Shown here: positions 34,738 to 44,717 of the stretch, piece after piece
Position numbering within the stretch: the stretch's first letter is position 1
Layout: the number at the start of each line of letters is the position of its first letter
Origin: Clostridiales bacterium
GTDB taxonomy: Bacteria; Bacillota; Clostridia; Saccharofermentanales; Saccharofermentanaceae
Direction: 5' to 3'
Length of the DNA stretch: 64,000 nt
NCBI GenBank assembly: GCA_017515465.1
Contig: JAFWFV010000039.1
Location: 23,026-87,025, forward strand
Translations under genes and position numbers: made by a program
The notes under the pieces: model-generated
What the model saw: the letters and a program-made list of their open reading frames with translations, nothing else
Databases searched by the model: none
Told to the model about the DNA's origin: nothing

Positions 34738-34789
34738 ATCCTACCACTGGCCGTTTCAAAGTCAACAACGAATTTGACTTTTTTTGACT
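34738..34789 (-). promoter_or_regulatory. ctsR operon promoter and CtsR box
   Basis: On the minus strand AGTCAAAAAAAGTCAAA (34773-34789) is a perfect CtsR operator (two AGTCAAA separated by three bases). TTGACT (34760-34765) and TAGGAT (34738-34743), 16 bases apart, form the promoter just downstream of it. Closer to the start codon (34707-34722) three more GTCAAA-type repeats occur in phase, which could be a second operator covering the leader. Confidence 0.88.
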
Positions 34790-34828
34790 TTTAACAAAAA
34801 CGCTCCGTAACATCTGTCTTTACACATG

Positions 34829-34856
34829 AAAAGACGGGTCCATGAACGGACCCGTC
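34829..34856 (-). terminator. Terminator after the DUF1846 gene
   Basis: GACGGGTCC and GGACCCGTC (34848-34856 and 34833-34841) pair perfectly over a six-base loop, with TTTT following on the minus strand. The preceding minus-strand gene stops at 34881. Confidence 0.88.
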
Positions 34857-34880
34857 CTGATATTCAAAAGAATAAAATGA

Positions 34881-36365
34881 TTACTTATGATAAAGCTTCT
34901 TTGTCTGATAGCTGGGTTCGCACGTAACGTTTACTCCCAGTTTTCTGAAGACATTCATGTCGACACTGGACAGTATCGTCGTTGAGTGGACATCAGAATT
35001 CTCCAGATTGCCCAGCTGCTGCATAGCCAGTTCTGCCGTCGGATTCGTGGCCGCCGACATGGCCAGAGCAATGAGGACCTCATCTGTATGCAGACGGGGA
35101 TTATGGTTGCCCATGTGATTGATCTTAAGATCCTGGATAGGTTCGATTACGTTAGGTGAGATCAGGGGCAGGTCGTGATTGATGCCGGCCAGTACCTTAA
35201 GTGCATTCAGAAGGCAAGCGGATGCCGGACCCAGAAGGTCTGTTGTCTTGCCTGTTACCACCTGCCCGTTGGGCAGTTCCATGGCAACTGCGGGACTCTC
35301 TGTCTGGTCTCCCCTGATCAGGGCTGCGCCGATGACGCGTCTGTCTGATGTTTCGATACCGCCCTTGTTCATGAGCAGTTCGATCTTGGCAACGTCAGAA
35401 CCGTCTGACAATCCCTGACGCACGCCAACCTTTGCCTGATAGTAACGGCGGATGATCTCCATCTTGGATGCTTCACAGCATGCATCGTCATCGATGATGG
35501 CAAATCCAGCCATGTTTACACCCATGTCCGTAGGGCTCTTGTAGGGGGACTCACCATAGATCTTGTCGAAGATCGCATTAACGACGGGGAATACCTCCAC
35601 ATCGCGGTTATAGTTTACTGCGGTCTTGCCATATGCCTCCAGATGGAAAGGGTCGATCATGTTGACGTCGGCCAGGTCAGCAGTAGCTGCCTCGTAAGCC
35701 AGGTTGACCGGGTGCTGCAGCGGGATGCTCCAGATAGGGAACGTCTCGAACTTTGCATAACCGGCCTTGATGCCTCTCTTGTTCTCATGGTAGAGCTGTG
35801 AAAGGCATGTCGCCATCTTGCCGGATCCGGGACCCGGGGCGGTGACAACGACCAGCTTGCGCTGTGTCTCGATATAATCATTCTTACCGTAACCGTCTTC
35901 GCTTACGATAAGAGGGATATTCATGGGATAGCCGGCGATGGGATAGTGACGGTAGCACTTGATGCCCAGCTGCTTAAGCCTGGCTTCGAATTTCTCTGCG
36001 AGGAACTGGCCGGTAAACTGTGTGATGCAGACACTTCCTACATAAAGACCGAATTCCGTAAAAGCATCTATAAGCCTGAGGACCTCCTGATCGTAGGTGA
36101 TACCGATGTCGCCGCGTCTCTTGTTCTTCTCGATGGCGTCCGCATTTATGGCGATAACTATCTCACAGTCATCAGAAAGCTCCTTGAGCATCCTGATCTT
36201 ACTGTCGGGATGAAATCCGGGAAGGACTCTGGATGCATGGTAATCATCAAAGAGCTTTCCTCCGAATTCCAGGTAGAGCTTACCTCCGAACTGGTCTATC
36301 CTCTCTCTGATATGTTCACTCTGCAGGGAAACGTATTTATCATTATCAAAACCGATCTTAAACAT
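34881..36365 (-). CDS. DUF1846 family protein
   Basis: 494 residues. The start at 36363-36365 has GCAGGAGG upstream; a longer frame starts further upstream without a site. The sequence MFKIGFDNDKYVSLQSEHI, GPGSGKMATCLSQLYHEN and FETFPIWSIPL match the DUF1846 family, widespread in Bacillota and Fusobacteria. A P-loop-like GPGSGK is present, but the function is not established; crystal structures exist. Isolated from its neighbours by terminators, so a single-gene unit. Confidence 0.92.
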   Translation of the reverse strand: MFKIGFDNDKYVSLQSEHIRERIDQFGGKLYLEFGGKLFDDYHASRVLPGFHPDSKIRMLKELSDDCEIVIAINADAIEKNKRRGDIGITYDQEVLRLIDAFTEFGLYVGSVCITQFTGQFLAEKFEARLKQLGIKCYRHYPIAGYPMNIPLIVSEDGYGKNDYIETQRKLVVVTAPGPGSGKMATCLSQLYHENKRGIKAGYAKFETFPIWSIPLQHPVNLAYEAATADLADVNMIDPFHLEAYGKTAVNYNRDVEVFPVVNAIFDKIYGESPYKSPTDMGVNMAGFAIIDDDACCEASKMEIIRRYYQAKVGVRQGLSDGSDVAKIELLMNKGGIETSDRRVIGAALIRGDQTESPAVAMELPNGQVVTGKTTDLLGPASACLLNALKVLAGINHDLPLISPNVIEPIQDLKINHMGNHNPRLHTDEVLIALAMSAATNPTAELAMQQLGNLENSDVHSTTILSSVDMNVFRKLGVNVTCEPSYQTKKLYHK

Positions 36366-36427
36366 AACCGTAATTCCTCCTGCGTGATATTTTAACAAAC
36401 ATTCACACTTATAGATATTACAAATTA

Positions 36428-37177
36428 TCAGTTAAGAGCGGAATTTGCCAGGTCTAACAATTCACGGTCCATGTCCGTTATCCGGCCGTCTGATCCTATC
36501 CATTCCTCGACAAGTCCGGCAAAGGTAAAATGCCCCGTATTCTTGTCCCACTCAACGTTTGCACCGTGCTCGACCGCAAAACGGGCAGCATCTATTATCT
36601 CATCAGTTGTATCGCCCTCCGTGAACCTCGGTTCAGGTTTGGTGGCGTCAGAATAGGCAAATACCCAGTAATCCAGACCGGACAGGAACCTCTCGAGAGA
36701 ATTGTCGTAGACCAGGTTCTCATGAACGGCCTTATCATCGAATTTGGCACCGTGATCGACAGCGATCTGCATGATCTCCACATCGCAGTTCCTGAGGCCA
36801 TATTCCAGGAGCGTCATGTGGTTCGTATCCTGGTAGTAGATGAGCTCAGGATGATCATCCAGGAACTCATCGAGACCCTCCATGTCATCTTCGCGGATAT
36901 AATCCTTCATGCGGCCTATGTTGCTCTCGCTGATAGTAACCATTCCGCCATCAGGAGTATCAAACTTCGGGAAGCTGATGGTGAAGCCAAAGATGATCAC
37001 GGCGATGAGTGTCAGTACGGCAGGTATTGCCGACAGGATAAAGAGAACGATGGCAGGTTTCTTATGCTTTGTCGCCAGCATGATTATCGCCACTATCAGT
37101 TCGACAAAAGCGATGAAATAAATAACACTTAAAATGATGATAAAGACTGTTCCCAGAAACATTCCTGCGAAAGCCAT
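36428..37177 (-). CDS. Membrane protein with ankyrin-like C-terminal region
   Basis: 249 residues. Two membrane helices (about 8-32 and 42-68) are followed by a soluble domain with ankyrin-type helices (HMTLLEYGLRNCDVEIMQIAVDHGA, here in part) and a similar but weaker repeat near residue 190-205 (FAVEHGANVEWD). It probably mediates protein contacts at the membrane. No partner can be named. It lies directly downstream of pflA with 14 bases between them, so it may be in the pfl transcript. Confidence 0.7.
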   Translation of the reverse strand: MAFAGMFLGTVFIIILSVIYFIAFVELIVAIIMLATKHKKPAIVLFILSAIPAVLTLIAVIIFGFTISFPKFDTPDGGMVTISESNIGRMKDYIREDDMEGLDEFLDDHPELIYYQDTNHMTLLEYGLRNCDVEIMQIAVDHGAKFDDKAVHENLVYDNSLERFLSGLDYWVFAYSDATKPEPRFTEGDTTDEIIDAARFAVEHGANVEWDKNTGHFTFAGLVEEWIGSDGRITDMDRELLDLANSALN

Positions 37178-37191
37178 AAACAGTTCCTCCT

Positions 37192-37962
37192 CTATCCCTT
37201 ATATCCGTTATAGCTGGAGGTATGGAGCAGTTCGTTTGCATTCCTGATCTGCTCTGCAGACGGACTCCTGACATCTCTCAGAGAATAACTGATACCCAAC
37301 TTATCCCACTTTGCTATTCCAAGAGAATGGTAAGGCAGGATCTCGACTCTGTCAACATTGGCGAGTGTGCCGATGAATGCATCCAGTTTCCTGAGGGAAG
37401 GCTCGTCATCAGTAATCCCGGGGACCAGCACATGCCTGATCCACATATGCTTTCCGTTGTCTGACAGGAACCTGGCCATGTCGAGGATGTTGCGGTTCGA
37501 AAAGCCGGTCAGTTTCTTATGTTCCTCATCATCTATGTGCTTGATATCGAGGATGAACAGATCCGTTACACTGCACAGTTTTCTGAATCCCTCCAGGAAT
37601 CCTTCTTCATTGACAAACGGCTGCCCTGAAGTATCCAGTGCAGTGTTGATCCCATCCTGCCTGCACAGCCTGAAGAATTCCGTTACGAACTCCATCTGGA
37701 GCATCGCCTCGCCTCCGGATACGGTAACTCCTCCATTCTTTCCCCAGTACGACCTGTACCTGACAGCTTTGTCAAAAGCTTCCTGCGGCGTCATCGTCAT
37801 GGGGGCATTATCCATGCTCCATGTCTCAGGGTTATGGCAGTATCTGCAGCGCATCCTGCAGCCCTGCATGAACAGCATGAACCTAACTCCGGGTCCGTCG
37901 ACCGAACCGAAGCTCTCGATGGAATTGATCAGACCCAGCGGGGTATCATTACATCCTGTCAT
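37192..37962 (-). CDS. pflA: Pyruvate formate-lyase activating enzyme
   Basis: 256 residues, radical SAM. The [4Fe-4S] motif CRMRCRYC (about 34-41) and [13 protein letters not shown] are typical. It makes the glycyl radical on PflB using SAM and an electron donor. The start overlaps the pflB stop region by 14 bases, so it is coupled to its substrate. The ribosome site is weak, fitting translational coupling. Confidence 0.96.
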   Translation of the reverse strand: MTGCNDTPLGLINSIESFGSVDGPGVRFMLFMQGCRMRCRYCHNPETWSMDNAPMTMTPQEAFDKAVRYRSYWGKNGGVTVSGGEAMLQMEFVTEFFRLCRQDGINTALDTSGQPFVNEEGFLEGFRKLCSVTDLFILDIKHIDDEEHKKLTGFSNRNILDMARFLSDNGKHMWIRHVLVPGITDDEPSLRKLDAFIGTLANVDRVEILPYHSLGIAKWDKLGISYSLRDVRSPSAEQIRNANELLHTSSYNGYKG

Positions 37963-40204
37963 GGAATGTTCTGGAAATTACGTCGTCCTGCTGTTCTCTG
38001 GTGAGAGATATGAACTTGACCGCATAACCTGATACACGGATGGTAAAGTTGGCATATTCAGGCTTGTCGGGATGTTCCTGACAATCGAGAAGTTTATCAA
38101 TGCCAAAGACATTGACATTCAGGTGGTGTGCACCCTGGTCGAAATAACCGTCGAGCACGTTGACCAGATTGGTCTTTCTCTCTTCCTCATCATGACCCAG
38201 TGCCTCGGGATTGATCGTCTGAGTATTGGAGATGCCGTCCAGCGCCCATGCATAAGGTAGTTTGGCCAGTGAGTTAAGGGATGCGAGGAGTCCGTTCTTT
38301 TCAGCGCCGTAGGAGGGATTGGCTCCGGGAGCCAGAGGTGTGGACGCCCTCCTGCCGTCAGGCAGGTTCCCCGTGTATTTGCCGTAAACGACATTTGATG
38401 TGATCGTGAGGATCGACATGGTAGGTTCGCTGTTACGGTAAGTCTTACGCGTCTTGATCATGTTGATGAATGTCTCGAGCAGCCATACGCCGATCTCGTC
38501 TGCACGGTCATCGTCGTTTCCGTAGCGGGGGAAATCGTCACCTTCATTTACGAAGTCGACTGCGTAGCCCATCTCATCCCTGATGATCCTGATCCTGCCG
38601 TACTTAATGGCTGACAGGGAATCGATAACGTGAGAGAAACCGGCGATACCGGTAGCAAATGTTCTCCTGACATTGGTATCGATGAGAGACAGCAGCGCTG
38701 CCTCGTAGTAATACTTGTCATGCATGTAATGGATCGTGTTAAGTGTATTTACGTACAGGTCAGCGAGCCATCCCATCATGGTCTGGAGTTTCTCCACAAC
38801 ATCATCATAGTCCAGGTAATTGCCCTGACATCTCCTGTACCTGGGTCCGATCTGCTCGTTATAGTCTGTATCCCATCCGCCGTTGATGGCATACATGAGA
38901 CACTTTGCCAGATTGGCTCTGGCTCCGAAGAACTGCATCTCCTTACCGGTCTGCGTAGCTGATACGCAGCAGCAGATGGAATAGTCATCTCCCCATATGG
39001 GCTTCATTACATCATCGTTCTCATACTGGATGGATGAGGTGTCGATGGAGATCTTGGCCACATATCTCTTAAAGCTCTCCTGGAGCTTGGAGGAATAGAG
39101 GACCGTGAGGTTAGGTTCAGGTGAAGGTCCCATGTTCTCCAGCGTGTGGAGGAACCTGTAATCGTTCTTGGTTACCATGGACTTGCCGTCGATCGTGGTT
39201 CCGGCAACTTCCAGCGTCGCCCATACAGGGTCACCCGAGAACAGTTCGTTATATGAAGGGATCCTGGCAAATTTGACCATCCTGCACTTCATTACGAAAT
39301 GATCGATGAGCTCCTGGGCCTCCTGCTCGGTGAGTATTCCGGCCTTAAGGTCTCTCTCGATATAGATATCGAGGAATGTGGATACACGTCCGACAGACAT
39401 GGCGGCACCGTTCTGCGTCTTGATAGCTGCCAGGTAACCAAAGTAAAGCCACTGAACAGCCTCTCTGGCATCCTTGGCAGGTTCAGAGATGTTGAATCCG
39501 TAGGATGTTGCCATCTCCTTCATGGCCTGCAGGCATCTGATCTGCTCAGAGATCTCCTCACGGAGCCTGATGTCGGCATCAGCCATGTACATCGTACCCA
39601 CACGGCTCTTGTCCCTCTCCTTCATGGCGATCAGATGATCTATGCCGTAGAGGGCGATGCGGCGGTAGTCGCCTACGATCCTGCCGCGTCCGTATGTATC
39701 AGGCAGACCCGTGATGATGTGGCTGTGACGAGCCTTCTTCATCTCGGGGGTATATGCATCGAATACTGCGTCGTTATGTGTCTTGTGGTATTTCGTAAAG
39801 ATCTCGTGGAGTTTGGCATTGGGCGTATAACCGTACTGCATCAGGGCCTTTTCCGCCATCTTGATGCCGCCGTAGGGCATGAAAGCTCTCTTGAGCGGCT
39901 TGTCAGTCTGGATGCCGACTACCTTTTCCAGATCCTTGGTCGTCTCATCGATGTATCCGGGACCGTAAGCGGTGAGTCCTGAGACCACATCAGTCTCCAT
40001 GTCTAGCACGCCGCCTCTGGCTCTCTCTTCCCTCTGAAGGGCCTGAAGCTTGTCCCACAGAACATTCGTTGCCTCGGTTGCAGGTTCCAGGAAAGACTCA
40101 TCCCCGTCATAAGGGGTATAGTTCTTGTTGATAAAGTCCCTGACGTTGATCTCCAGTTTCCACATGCGTCCTTTGAATCCGGACCATTGTGATTTCTCAA
40201 CCAT
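37949..40204 (-). CDS. pflB: Pyruvate formate-lyase
   Basis: 751 residues. Converts pyruvate and CoA to acetyl-CoA and formate in anaerobic metabolism. The active-site cysteine pair is in SICCCVSAT (about 413-421), and the glycyl radical site is RVSGYAVKF (Gly near 728), with Lys where most PFLs have Arg. Its formate can feed the formate-THF ligase at 7834. GGAGGTG is a strong ribosome site before the ATG. First gene of the pfl unit. Confidence 0.97.
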   Translation of the reverse strand: MVEKSQWSGFKGRMWKLEINVRDFINKNYTPYDGDESFLEPATEATNVLWDKLQALQREERARGGVLDMETDVVSGLTAYGPGYIDETTKDLEKVVGIQTDKPLKRAFMPYGGIKMAEKALMQYGYTPNAKLHEIFTKYHKTHNDAVFDAYTPEMKKARHSHIITGLPDTYGRGRIVGDYRRIALYGIDHLIAMKERDKSRVGTMYMADADIRLREEISEQIRCLQAMKEMATSYGFNISEPAKDAREAVQWLYFGYLAAIKTQNGAAMSVGRVSTFLDIYIERDLKAGILTEQEAQELIDHFVMKCRMVKFARIPSYNELFSGDPVWATLEVAGTTIDGKSMVTKNDYRFLHTLENMGPSPEPNLTVLYSSKLQESFKRYVAKISIDTSSIQYENDDVMKPIWGDDYSICCCVSATQTGKEMQFFGARANLAKCLMYAINGGWDTDYNEQIGPRYRRCQGNYLDYDDVVEKLQTMMGWLADLYVNTLNTIHYMHDKYYYEAALLSLIDTNVRRTFATGIAGFSHVIDSLSAIKYGRIRIIRDEMGYAVDFVNEGDDFPRYGNDDDRADEIGVWLLETFINMIKTRKTYRNSEPTMSILTITSNVVYGKYTGNLPDGRRASTPLAPGANPSYGAEKNGLLASLNSLAKLPYAWALDGISNTQTINPEALGHDEEERKTNLVNVLDGYFDQGAHHLNVNVFGIDKLLDCQEHPDKPEYANFTIRVSGYAVKFISLTREQQDDVISRTFHDRM

Positions 40205-40254
40205 TATGCACCTCCACCAAATTACAACGAAGCATACAGTTATACCGATATTTG

Positions 40255-40276
40255 TAACACTGTTACTCTATTATAC
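40255..40276 (-). promoter_or_regulatory. pflB promoter -10 and adjoining palindrome
   Basis: TATAAT on the minus strand (40271-40276) is followed at once by the perfect palindrome GTAACA-C-TGTTAC (40255-40267), covering the expected transcription start. A repressor there would block pfl transcription. It does not match the Rex box well, so I name no regulator. The -35 is unclear. Confidence 0.5.
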
Positions 40277-40314
40277 CAACTTGCCTGCAAAAAGATATTT
40301 TAATTGAGATATTT

Positions 40315-41757
40315 TCATTTACTATTTCTGTCAATAGCAGACTTTTTGCGGAGATAGACCACTACCGATACGGCTGCACCTGCCACCAGGATCACGTCTA
40401 TGACGATGAATGGGACCAGGCTGACCGCCGTCTCACCATCCTCCGGAACATCCTCGGGAGGGTTTGTCACTTCGGCAGAGGTCCCGGTCTCTACTGTTTC
40501 AGTCACTGATGTTTCTGAGGAAACTGCTGTGGTTTCCTCAGTCTCAGCAGGAGAAGGGACCTGGTCAGTATCCCCTGACTCGTCCGTATAAGGAGCTGCA
40601 GCGGAGACTATGGCTCCTGCTATGGCTGTCTTCCATGTGAGGCTGCTCCTGTCAAAGATCGCATATCCTCCCTCTCCGCTCGTCTTGTAATCGCCGTTGT
40701 CCCAGTAAAAGCACTTTATGCCCCTGCTGCCTGCAGCATCGACAAAATAGCCCGCATATGAAACGATCTGGTCCTCGTTGTTCTTAAACTCTGCACCGTA
40801 CTCGCCGATGATGACGGGCAGGCCCTTGCTGTCGGAGAATGACTTGAGAGAGTTCATTATGCCGTCGATCTCAGATCTGTCCGCATCCGTGAAATCGTTA
40901 TGCACCGGAGTCCAGTTGACTGACTGGCTCGTTCCCGTAAAACCCCAGGGGTGGTAGCAATGGACCTCACAGATCAGGTGACCCTCAGACGGATCAGAAG
41001 GAACGGAAAAGTTATTCAGGACATTCTGATCAACGGATGAAACGTATGTATTTACGATCAGGTTCCTCGAGGAGTTGTTCCCTCCAGTCGCCCTCACGGT
41101 ATCGACGAAGAGCTGTGCGTAGGAATCAACCGCAGGATAGGATGAGGGATCTGACGGGGCATTCCAGGTGTTGTTCCTGTCCATGATCTCGTTATAGCCC
41201 TCAAAGAGGAGTCTCTCACCGTAGTCCTTGAATTTTTCTGCGATCTCAGTCCACAGTCCTGCATATCTATCGCCCGTCTGCTGATATGTGGAGCCGTCGG
41301 CAAAGATCCAGGAGACCTTGTCTCCGCCGCCTTCGCCCGTATCGTGATGGACATTGAGTATTACGTACATGCCGTCGTCGTATGCATAATCCACCACTTC
41401 CTTTACCCTGTTCATCCAGCCGGCATCAACGTGTCCGCTGCCGTCTATGTGCTGGGACCAGGTAACAGGGATCCTGATGGCGTTAAAGCCCTGATCCCTT
41501 ACGCTGTCGATCATGGCCTTTGTCGTCAAAGGATTGTTCCATGCAGTCTCATATGCGGCATATTCACCGGCTGATGCATTTATCCATGTCCCGTATGAAT
41601 CCAGGGTGTTGCCGAGATTCCATCCGGCTCCGATGGATGATACAGCCTCATCAGCACTCTCCATGCTCTCCTCGGCCATGACAGGACATGATGCCATAAA
41701 AGCGGCCAGCAATGCTGCCGCTGTGATCTTTGTAACCATCTTATAACAATTAAACAT
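40315..41757 (-). CDS. GH5 cellulase-like enzyme with C-terminal membrane anchor
   Basis: 480 residues from the ATG at 41755-41757, which has GGGGGGAC upstream; it then begins with a good signal peptide (MVTKITAAALLAAFMASCPV). The GH5 barrel has GWNLGNTLDS, FNAIRIPVTW, LNVHHD, FEGYNEIMD (acid/base Glu near 189) and VIIGEYGAE (nucleophile Glu near 318). A Thr/Glu/Ser-rich linker (about 395-440) leads to a terminal membrane helix and KKSAIDRNSK, so it stays on the cell surface. No binding module or LPXTG. Endoglucanase or related beta-glucanase activity is likely. Confidence 0.88.
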   Translation of the reverse strand: MFNCYKMVTKITAAALLAAFMASCPVMAEESMESADEAVSSIGAGWNLGNTLDSYGTWINASAGEYAAYETAWNNPLTTKAMIDSVRDQGFNAIRIPVTWSQHIDGSGHVDAGWMNRVKEVVDYAYDDGMYVILNVHHDTGEGGGDKVSWIFADGSTYQQTGDRYAGLWTEIAEKFKDYGERLLFEGYNEIMDRNNTWNAPSDPSSYPAVDSYAQLFVDTVRATGGNNSSRNLIVNTYVSSVDQNVLNNFSVPSDPSEGHLICEVHCYHPWGFTGTSQSVNWTPVHNDFTDADRSEIDGIMNSLKSFSDSKGLPVIIGEYGAEFKNNEDQIVSYAGYFVDAAGSRGIKCFYWDNGDYKTSGEGGYAIFDRSSLTWKTAIAGAIVSAAAPYTDESGDTDQVPSPAETEETTAVSSETSVTETVETGTSAEVTNPPEDVPEDGETAVSLVPFIVIDVILVAGAAVSVVVYLRKKSAIDRNSK

Positions 41758-41818
41758 TTGCAGTCCCCCCGATCCGTATATTATAATCCAAGACAGTTTA
41801 TTTTCTACAGGAGTTGTT

Positions 41819-43348
41819 ATGAGTACTTCCAGCATTATCATCCTTTTGACGATCATCGCTTATCTGGTCGTCGTGATCGTAGTAGGTTTCAAGTTTTCAA
41901 AGACTGAGAATTCCAGTGACTTCTATCTGGGAGGCAGAAAGCTCGGCCCCCTCGTAACGGCAATGAGCGCCGAGGCATCTGACATGAGTTCTTGGCTCCT
42001 GATGGGACTGCCGGGACTGGCGTATGCAACCGGTCTTTGCGACCCTTTCTGGACCGCCTTGGGTCTGGCCATCGGAACGTATCTCAACTGGCTCTTCATC
42101 GCCAAGAGACTCCGTATCTATTCGAACCAGATCGGGGAATTCACCATCCCCGGATTCATATCCAAGAGGTTCGGCGATGACAAGAACATCATCAAGTTCT
42201 TCTCAGCTCTGATCATCATCATATTCTTCATCCCCTACACAGCGTCCGGATTCTCCGCCTGCGGAAAGCTCTTCGGAACACTTTTCGGTCTTGAATATCA
42301 TACTGCCATGATGATCAGTGCCGCCGTAATCATCCTCTACACCACACTGGGCGGATTCCTCGCGGCATCCACTACCGACTTCATCCAGAGCATCGTCATG
42401 AGTGTCGCCCTTATCGCTGTCCTTACATTCGGCGTTATCAAGGCCGGAGGCATCGGTGCCGTCATGGACAATGCAAAATCATTGGAAGGTTATCTGTCAG
42501 TCACTGCCACACACAGTGCTGAAGGTTCGTCTGCATACGGAGTCCTCACAACGATCTCCACACTGTCCTGGGGTCTCGGCTACTTCGGAATGCCCCATAT
42601 CCTCCTCAGGTTCATGGCGATCGAAGATCCTCATAAGCTGAAGCTGTCCAGAAGGATCGCATCCGTCTGGGTAGTTATCGCCATGGGTGCGGCAATCCTC
42701 ATCGGTATCGTAGGAAACGGCATGACAAAGGCAGGCAATCTGGATCAGCTGCCTGACGGAGAGACCATCATCGTTGACATATCCAAGGTAATAAGCAGCA
42801 ACGGTATCATCTTTACCATCCTTGCAGGCGTGATCCTGGCCGGCATCCTGGCATCCACGATGTCCACGGCAGATTCACAGCTCCTCGCTGCTTCATCATC
42901 AATGTCAGAGGATATCCTCAAGAACACATTCGGTATCAGGCTCTCCGAAAAGCAGAACATCATTCTGGCCAGGATCACCCTGCTGATCATCGGCGTCATC
43001 GGCGTGGTGATCGCATGGGATGCGAATTCATCCGTATTCAACATCGTATCATTCGCATGGGCAGGCTTCGGTGCATCATTTGCACCGGCACTTATCTTCG
43101 GCATGTTCTGGAGAAACGCAAACAAGTGGGGCATATTGTCAGGCATGATCGCCGGCGGCTCCATGGTATTCATCTGGGAATACGTCATCGGTCCCCAGTC
43201 CGAATACCTTGCCAAGATCTATGAGCTCGCTCCCGCATTTGTAGTTGCATGCTTCTTCATCATCGTGGTAAGCCTCATTACAGGCAAGCCCTCCGAGAGA
43301 GTTACAGCTGAATTTGACAAGTACAGGGAAACCATAAAGAACTTCTGA
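41819..43348 (+). CDS. putP: Sodium/proline-type symporter (SSS family)
   Basis: 509 residues, about 13 membrane helices. SDFYLGGRKLGPLVTAMSAEASDMSSWLLMGLPGLAY (in part) near residue 40 and STADSQLLAASSSMSEDI near residue 350 are the sodium:solute symporter signatures and match PutP closely. Takes up L-proline with sodium, for nutrition or osmoprotection. GGAG lies eight bases before the ATG. It is divergent from the cellulase gene with only about 60 bases between them. Confidence 0.92.
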   Translation: MSTSSIIILLTIIAYLVVVIVVGFKFSKTENSSDFYLGGRKLGPLVTAMSAEASDMSSWLLMGLPGLAYATGLCDPFWTALGLAIGTYLNWLFIAKRLRIYSNQIGEFTIPGFISKRFGDDKNIIKFFSALIIIIFFIPYTASGFSACGKLFGTLFGLEYHTAMMISAAVIILYTTLGGFLAASTTDFIQSIVMSVALIAVLTFGVIKAGGIGAVMDNAKSLEGYLSVTATHSAEGSSAYGVLTTISTLSWGLGYFGMPHILLRFMAIEDPHKLKLSRRIASVWVVIAMGAAILIGIVGNGMTKAGNLDQLPDGETIIVDISKVISSNGIIFTILAGVILAGILASTMSTADSQLLAASSSMSEDILKNTFGIRLSEKQNIILARITLLIIGVIGVVIAWDANSSVFNIVSFAWAGFGASFAPALIFGMFWRNANKWGILSGMIAGGSMVFIWEYVIGPQSEYLAKIYELAPAFVVACFFIIVVSLITGKPSERVTAEFDKYRETIKNF

Positions 43349-43410
43349 TATAGTTGTTATTCTTTCTATAATCGGATATCGAAATCTGTTAATTATGTAT
43401 TAAATATCTG

Positions 43411-43419
43411 TGTTATACT
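43411..43419 (+). promoter_or_regulatory. Extended -10 promoter element
   Basis: TGT-TATACT at 43411-43419 is an extended -10, about 65 bases before the 399-residue gene. No convincing -35 is present. CAGGAGG serves as ribosome site further on. Confidence 0.4.
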
Positions 43420-43482
43420 GTACGGTGGTGGGGTTTAGAATAGATTCTTCTCCGTGCCTATCAAGTCACAGGAGGTCTGATC

Positions 43483-44682
43483 ATGGATATTAATTCATTA
43501 ACATCAGCCGCAAGAGAGACGATAATCTACGAATCACTTATGGTACTGAGGAAGAACATTCCCAATGTTACCAGAACGTCCGGTATTCTCATCAATCAGA
43601 CACAGCCTGTCAGCATTGAGGAGAAGAAAGGATTCTACAGCGTAACTGCCTATGTCAGAGCTGTAGATTTTTCTGGTAAATACATATTCCTCGGCCCATA
43701 CTATCTCAAGGCAACGCCCACTGATGACGGCGGTTACAAGGTTGACCAGCCCCGTTTTGACTGCGGCGTGGACGGCTGCTATTACGATGTCGTAGGCAAG
43801 AATTCCAGCCATCTGAAGATCTACGATCACATGGCTTCAATAGATGAGACTGCCGTTTATTTTGAGAACTGCGAATCTGTTGCATACAGGGATGCCGAGG
43901 AGGGACAGGACGGTGTAGTCCGTTTCGACCTTCATGACGGGTCCTTCAAGGTATTTACATGGGATCTCTCCACCCAGAACACAGAATTCATGTACAACCT
44001 CATGTGTGTCCTCGAGGATAAGATCAAGAGGGCAAATAAGCCCGCTCCGGAACCCTCTCCTTCTGAGAGGAGACGCATGATGGCTGCTGGTGCATCTTCC
44101 GGTGCTCCGTCAAATGCCGCACCTGCAGAAAAGGCAGAACCTGTTGATCCCAATGCAGGATTAAAGCCCAACAGTCCTTTCAGAAAGACTCCCGCTTCCG
44201 GCAAGTCTCCTTTTAGCAAGCCTGCTCAGCCCTCTGAGACTCCTGCTGCAAATTCCGGCAGACCCGGTCTGGCAGATGCGGAATTCACACCTTTCCAGCC
44301 GCCTGCTGCTGAGAGGTCTCCGTTTGCAAAACCCAATGAATCCGCAAAACCCGCTTTCGTACCTCTCAAGGGTGCAGAGAATGAGCAGGGCGGTCTGTCA
44401 CAGCCTCAGTATGAAGGTCCCGCCATCGCTGCAGGACCGATCATCGAGCCTACTGTCAGGATGGGTAAGATCGAGGATGAGATCCCTGATGGAGCACCCA
44501 AGCCCATGACAGCCGAATCACTGGCTCATCTCGATGACTGGAAGCCCTACAAGAGCCGCGTGGTCACGACTCCCGAGATCGAGATCGAAAAGTACAAGAA
44601 ACTTGTTGCCATAGGTGCCATGACCCAGGATGAATTCGAGGTCAAGAAGAGACAGCTCCTTGGTTATCCCAATCAGGAATAA
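43483..44682 (+). CDS. Hypothetical protein with SPFxKP repeats and SHOCT-like tail
   Basis: 399 residues. Residues 1 to about 185 form a compact domain of unknown type (helix then beta-rich). About 185-345 is a Pro/Ala/Ser-rich linker with three copies of an SPF(R/S/A)K(T/P) motif (NSPFRKTP, KSPFSKPA, RSPFAKPN). The C-terminal 30 residues (EIEKYKKLVAIGAMTQDEFEVKKRQLLG, partly quoted) are a SHOCT-type short helical pair often found at protein ends in Gram-positives. Cytoplasmic, no signal. Function unknown. Confidence 0.7.
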   Translation: MDINSLTSAARETIIYESLMVLRKNIPNVTRTSGILINQTQPVSIEEKKGFYSVTAYVRAVDFSGKYIFLGPYYLKATPTDDGGYKVDQPRFDCGVDGCYYDVVGKNSSHLKIYDHMASIDETAVYFENCESVAYRDAEEGQDGVVRFDLHDGSFKVFTWDLSTQNTEFMYNLMCVLEDKIKRANKPAPEPSPSERRRMMAAGASSGAPSNAAPAEKAEPVDPNAGLKPNSPFRKTPASGKSPFSKPAQPSETPAANSGRPGLADAEFTPFQPPAAERSPFAKPNESAKPAFVPLKGAENEQGGLSQPQYEGPAIAAGPIIEPTVRMGKIEDEIPDGAPKPMTAESLAHLDDWKPYKSRVVTTPEIEIEKYKKLVAIGAMTQDEFEVKKRQLLGYPNQE

Positions 44683-44690
44683 ATAACATC

Positions 44691-44717
44691 AGAGGGACCA
44701 TTAAGGTCCCTCTTTTC
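44691..44717. terminator. Terminator between convergent genes
   Basis: AGAGGGACC and GGTCCCTCT (44691-44699, 44705-44713) form a perfect stem over a five-base loop, then TTTT. The minus-strand neighbour ends at 44716, inside the T-tract, so it works mainly for the plus-strand gene. Confidence 0.88.

Noticed and set aside
40255..40267. Rex-type redox operator before pflB
   Set aside because: The palindrome GTAACACTGTTAC lacks the TTGTTAA/TTAACAA arms expected for Rex; kept only as an unassigned palindrome.
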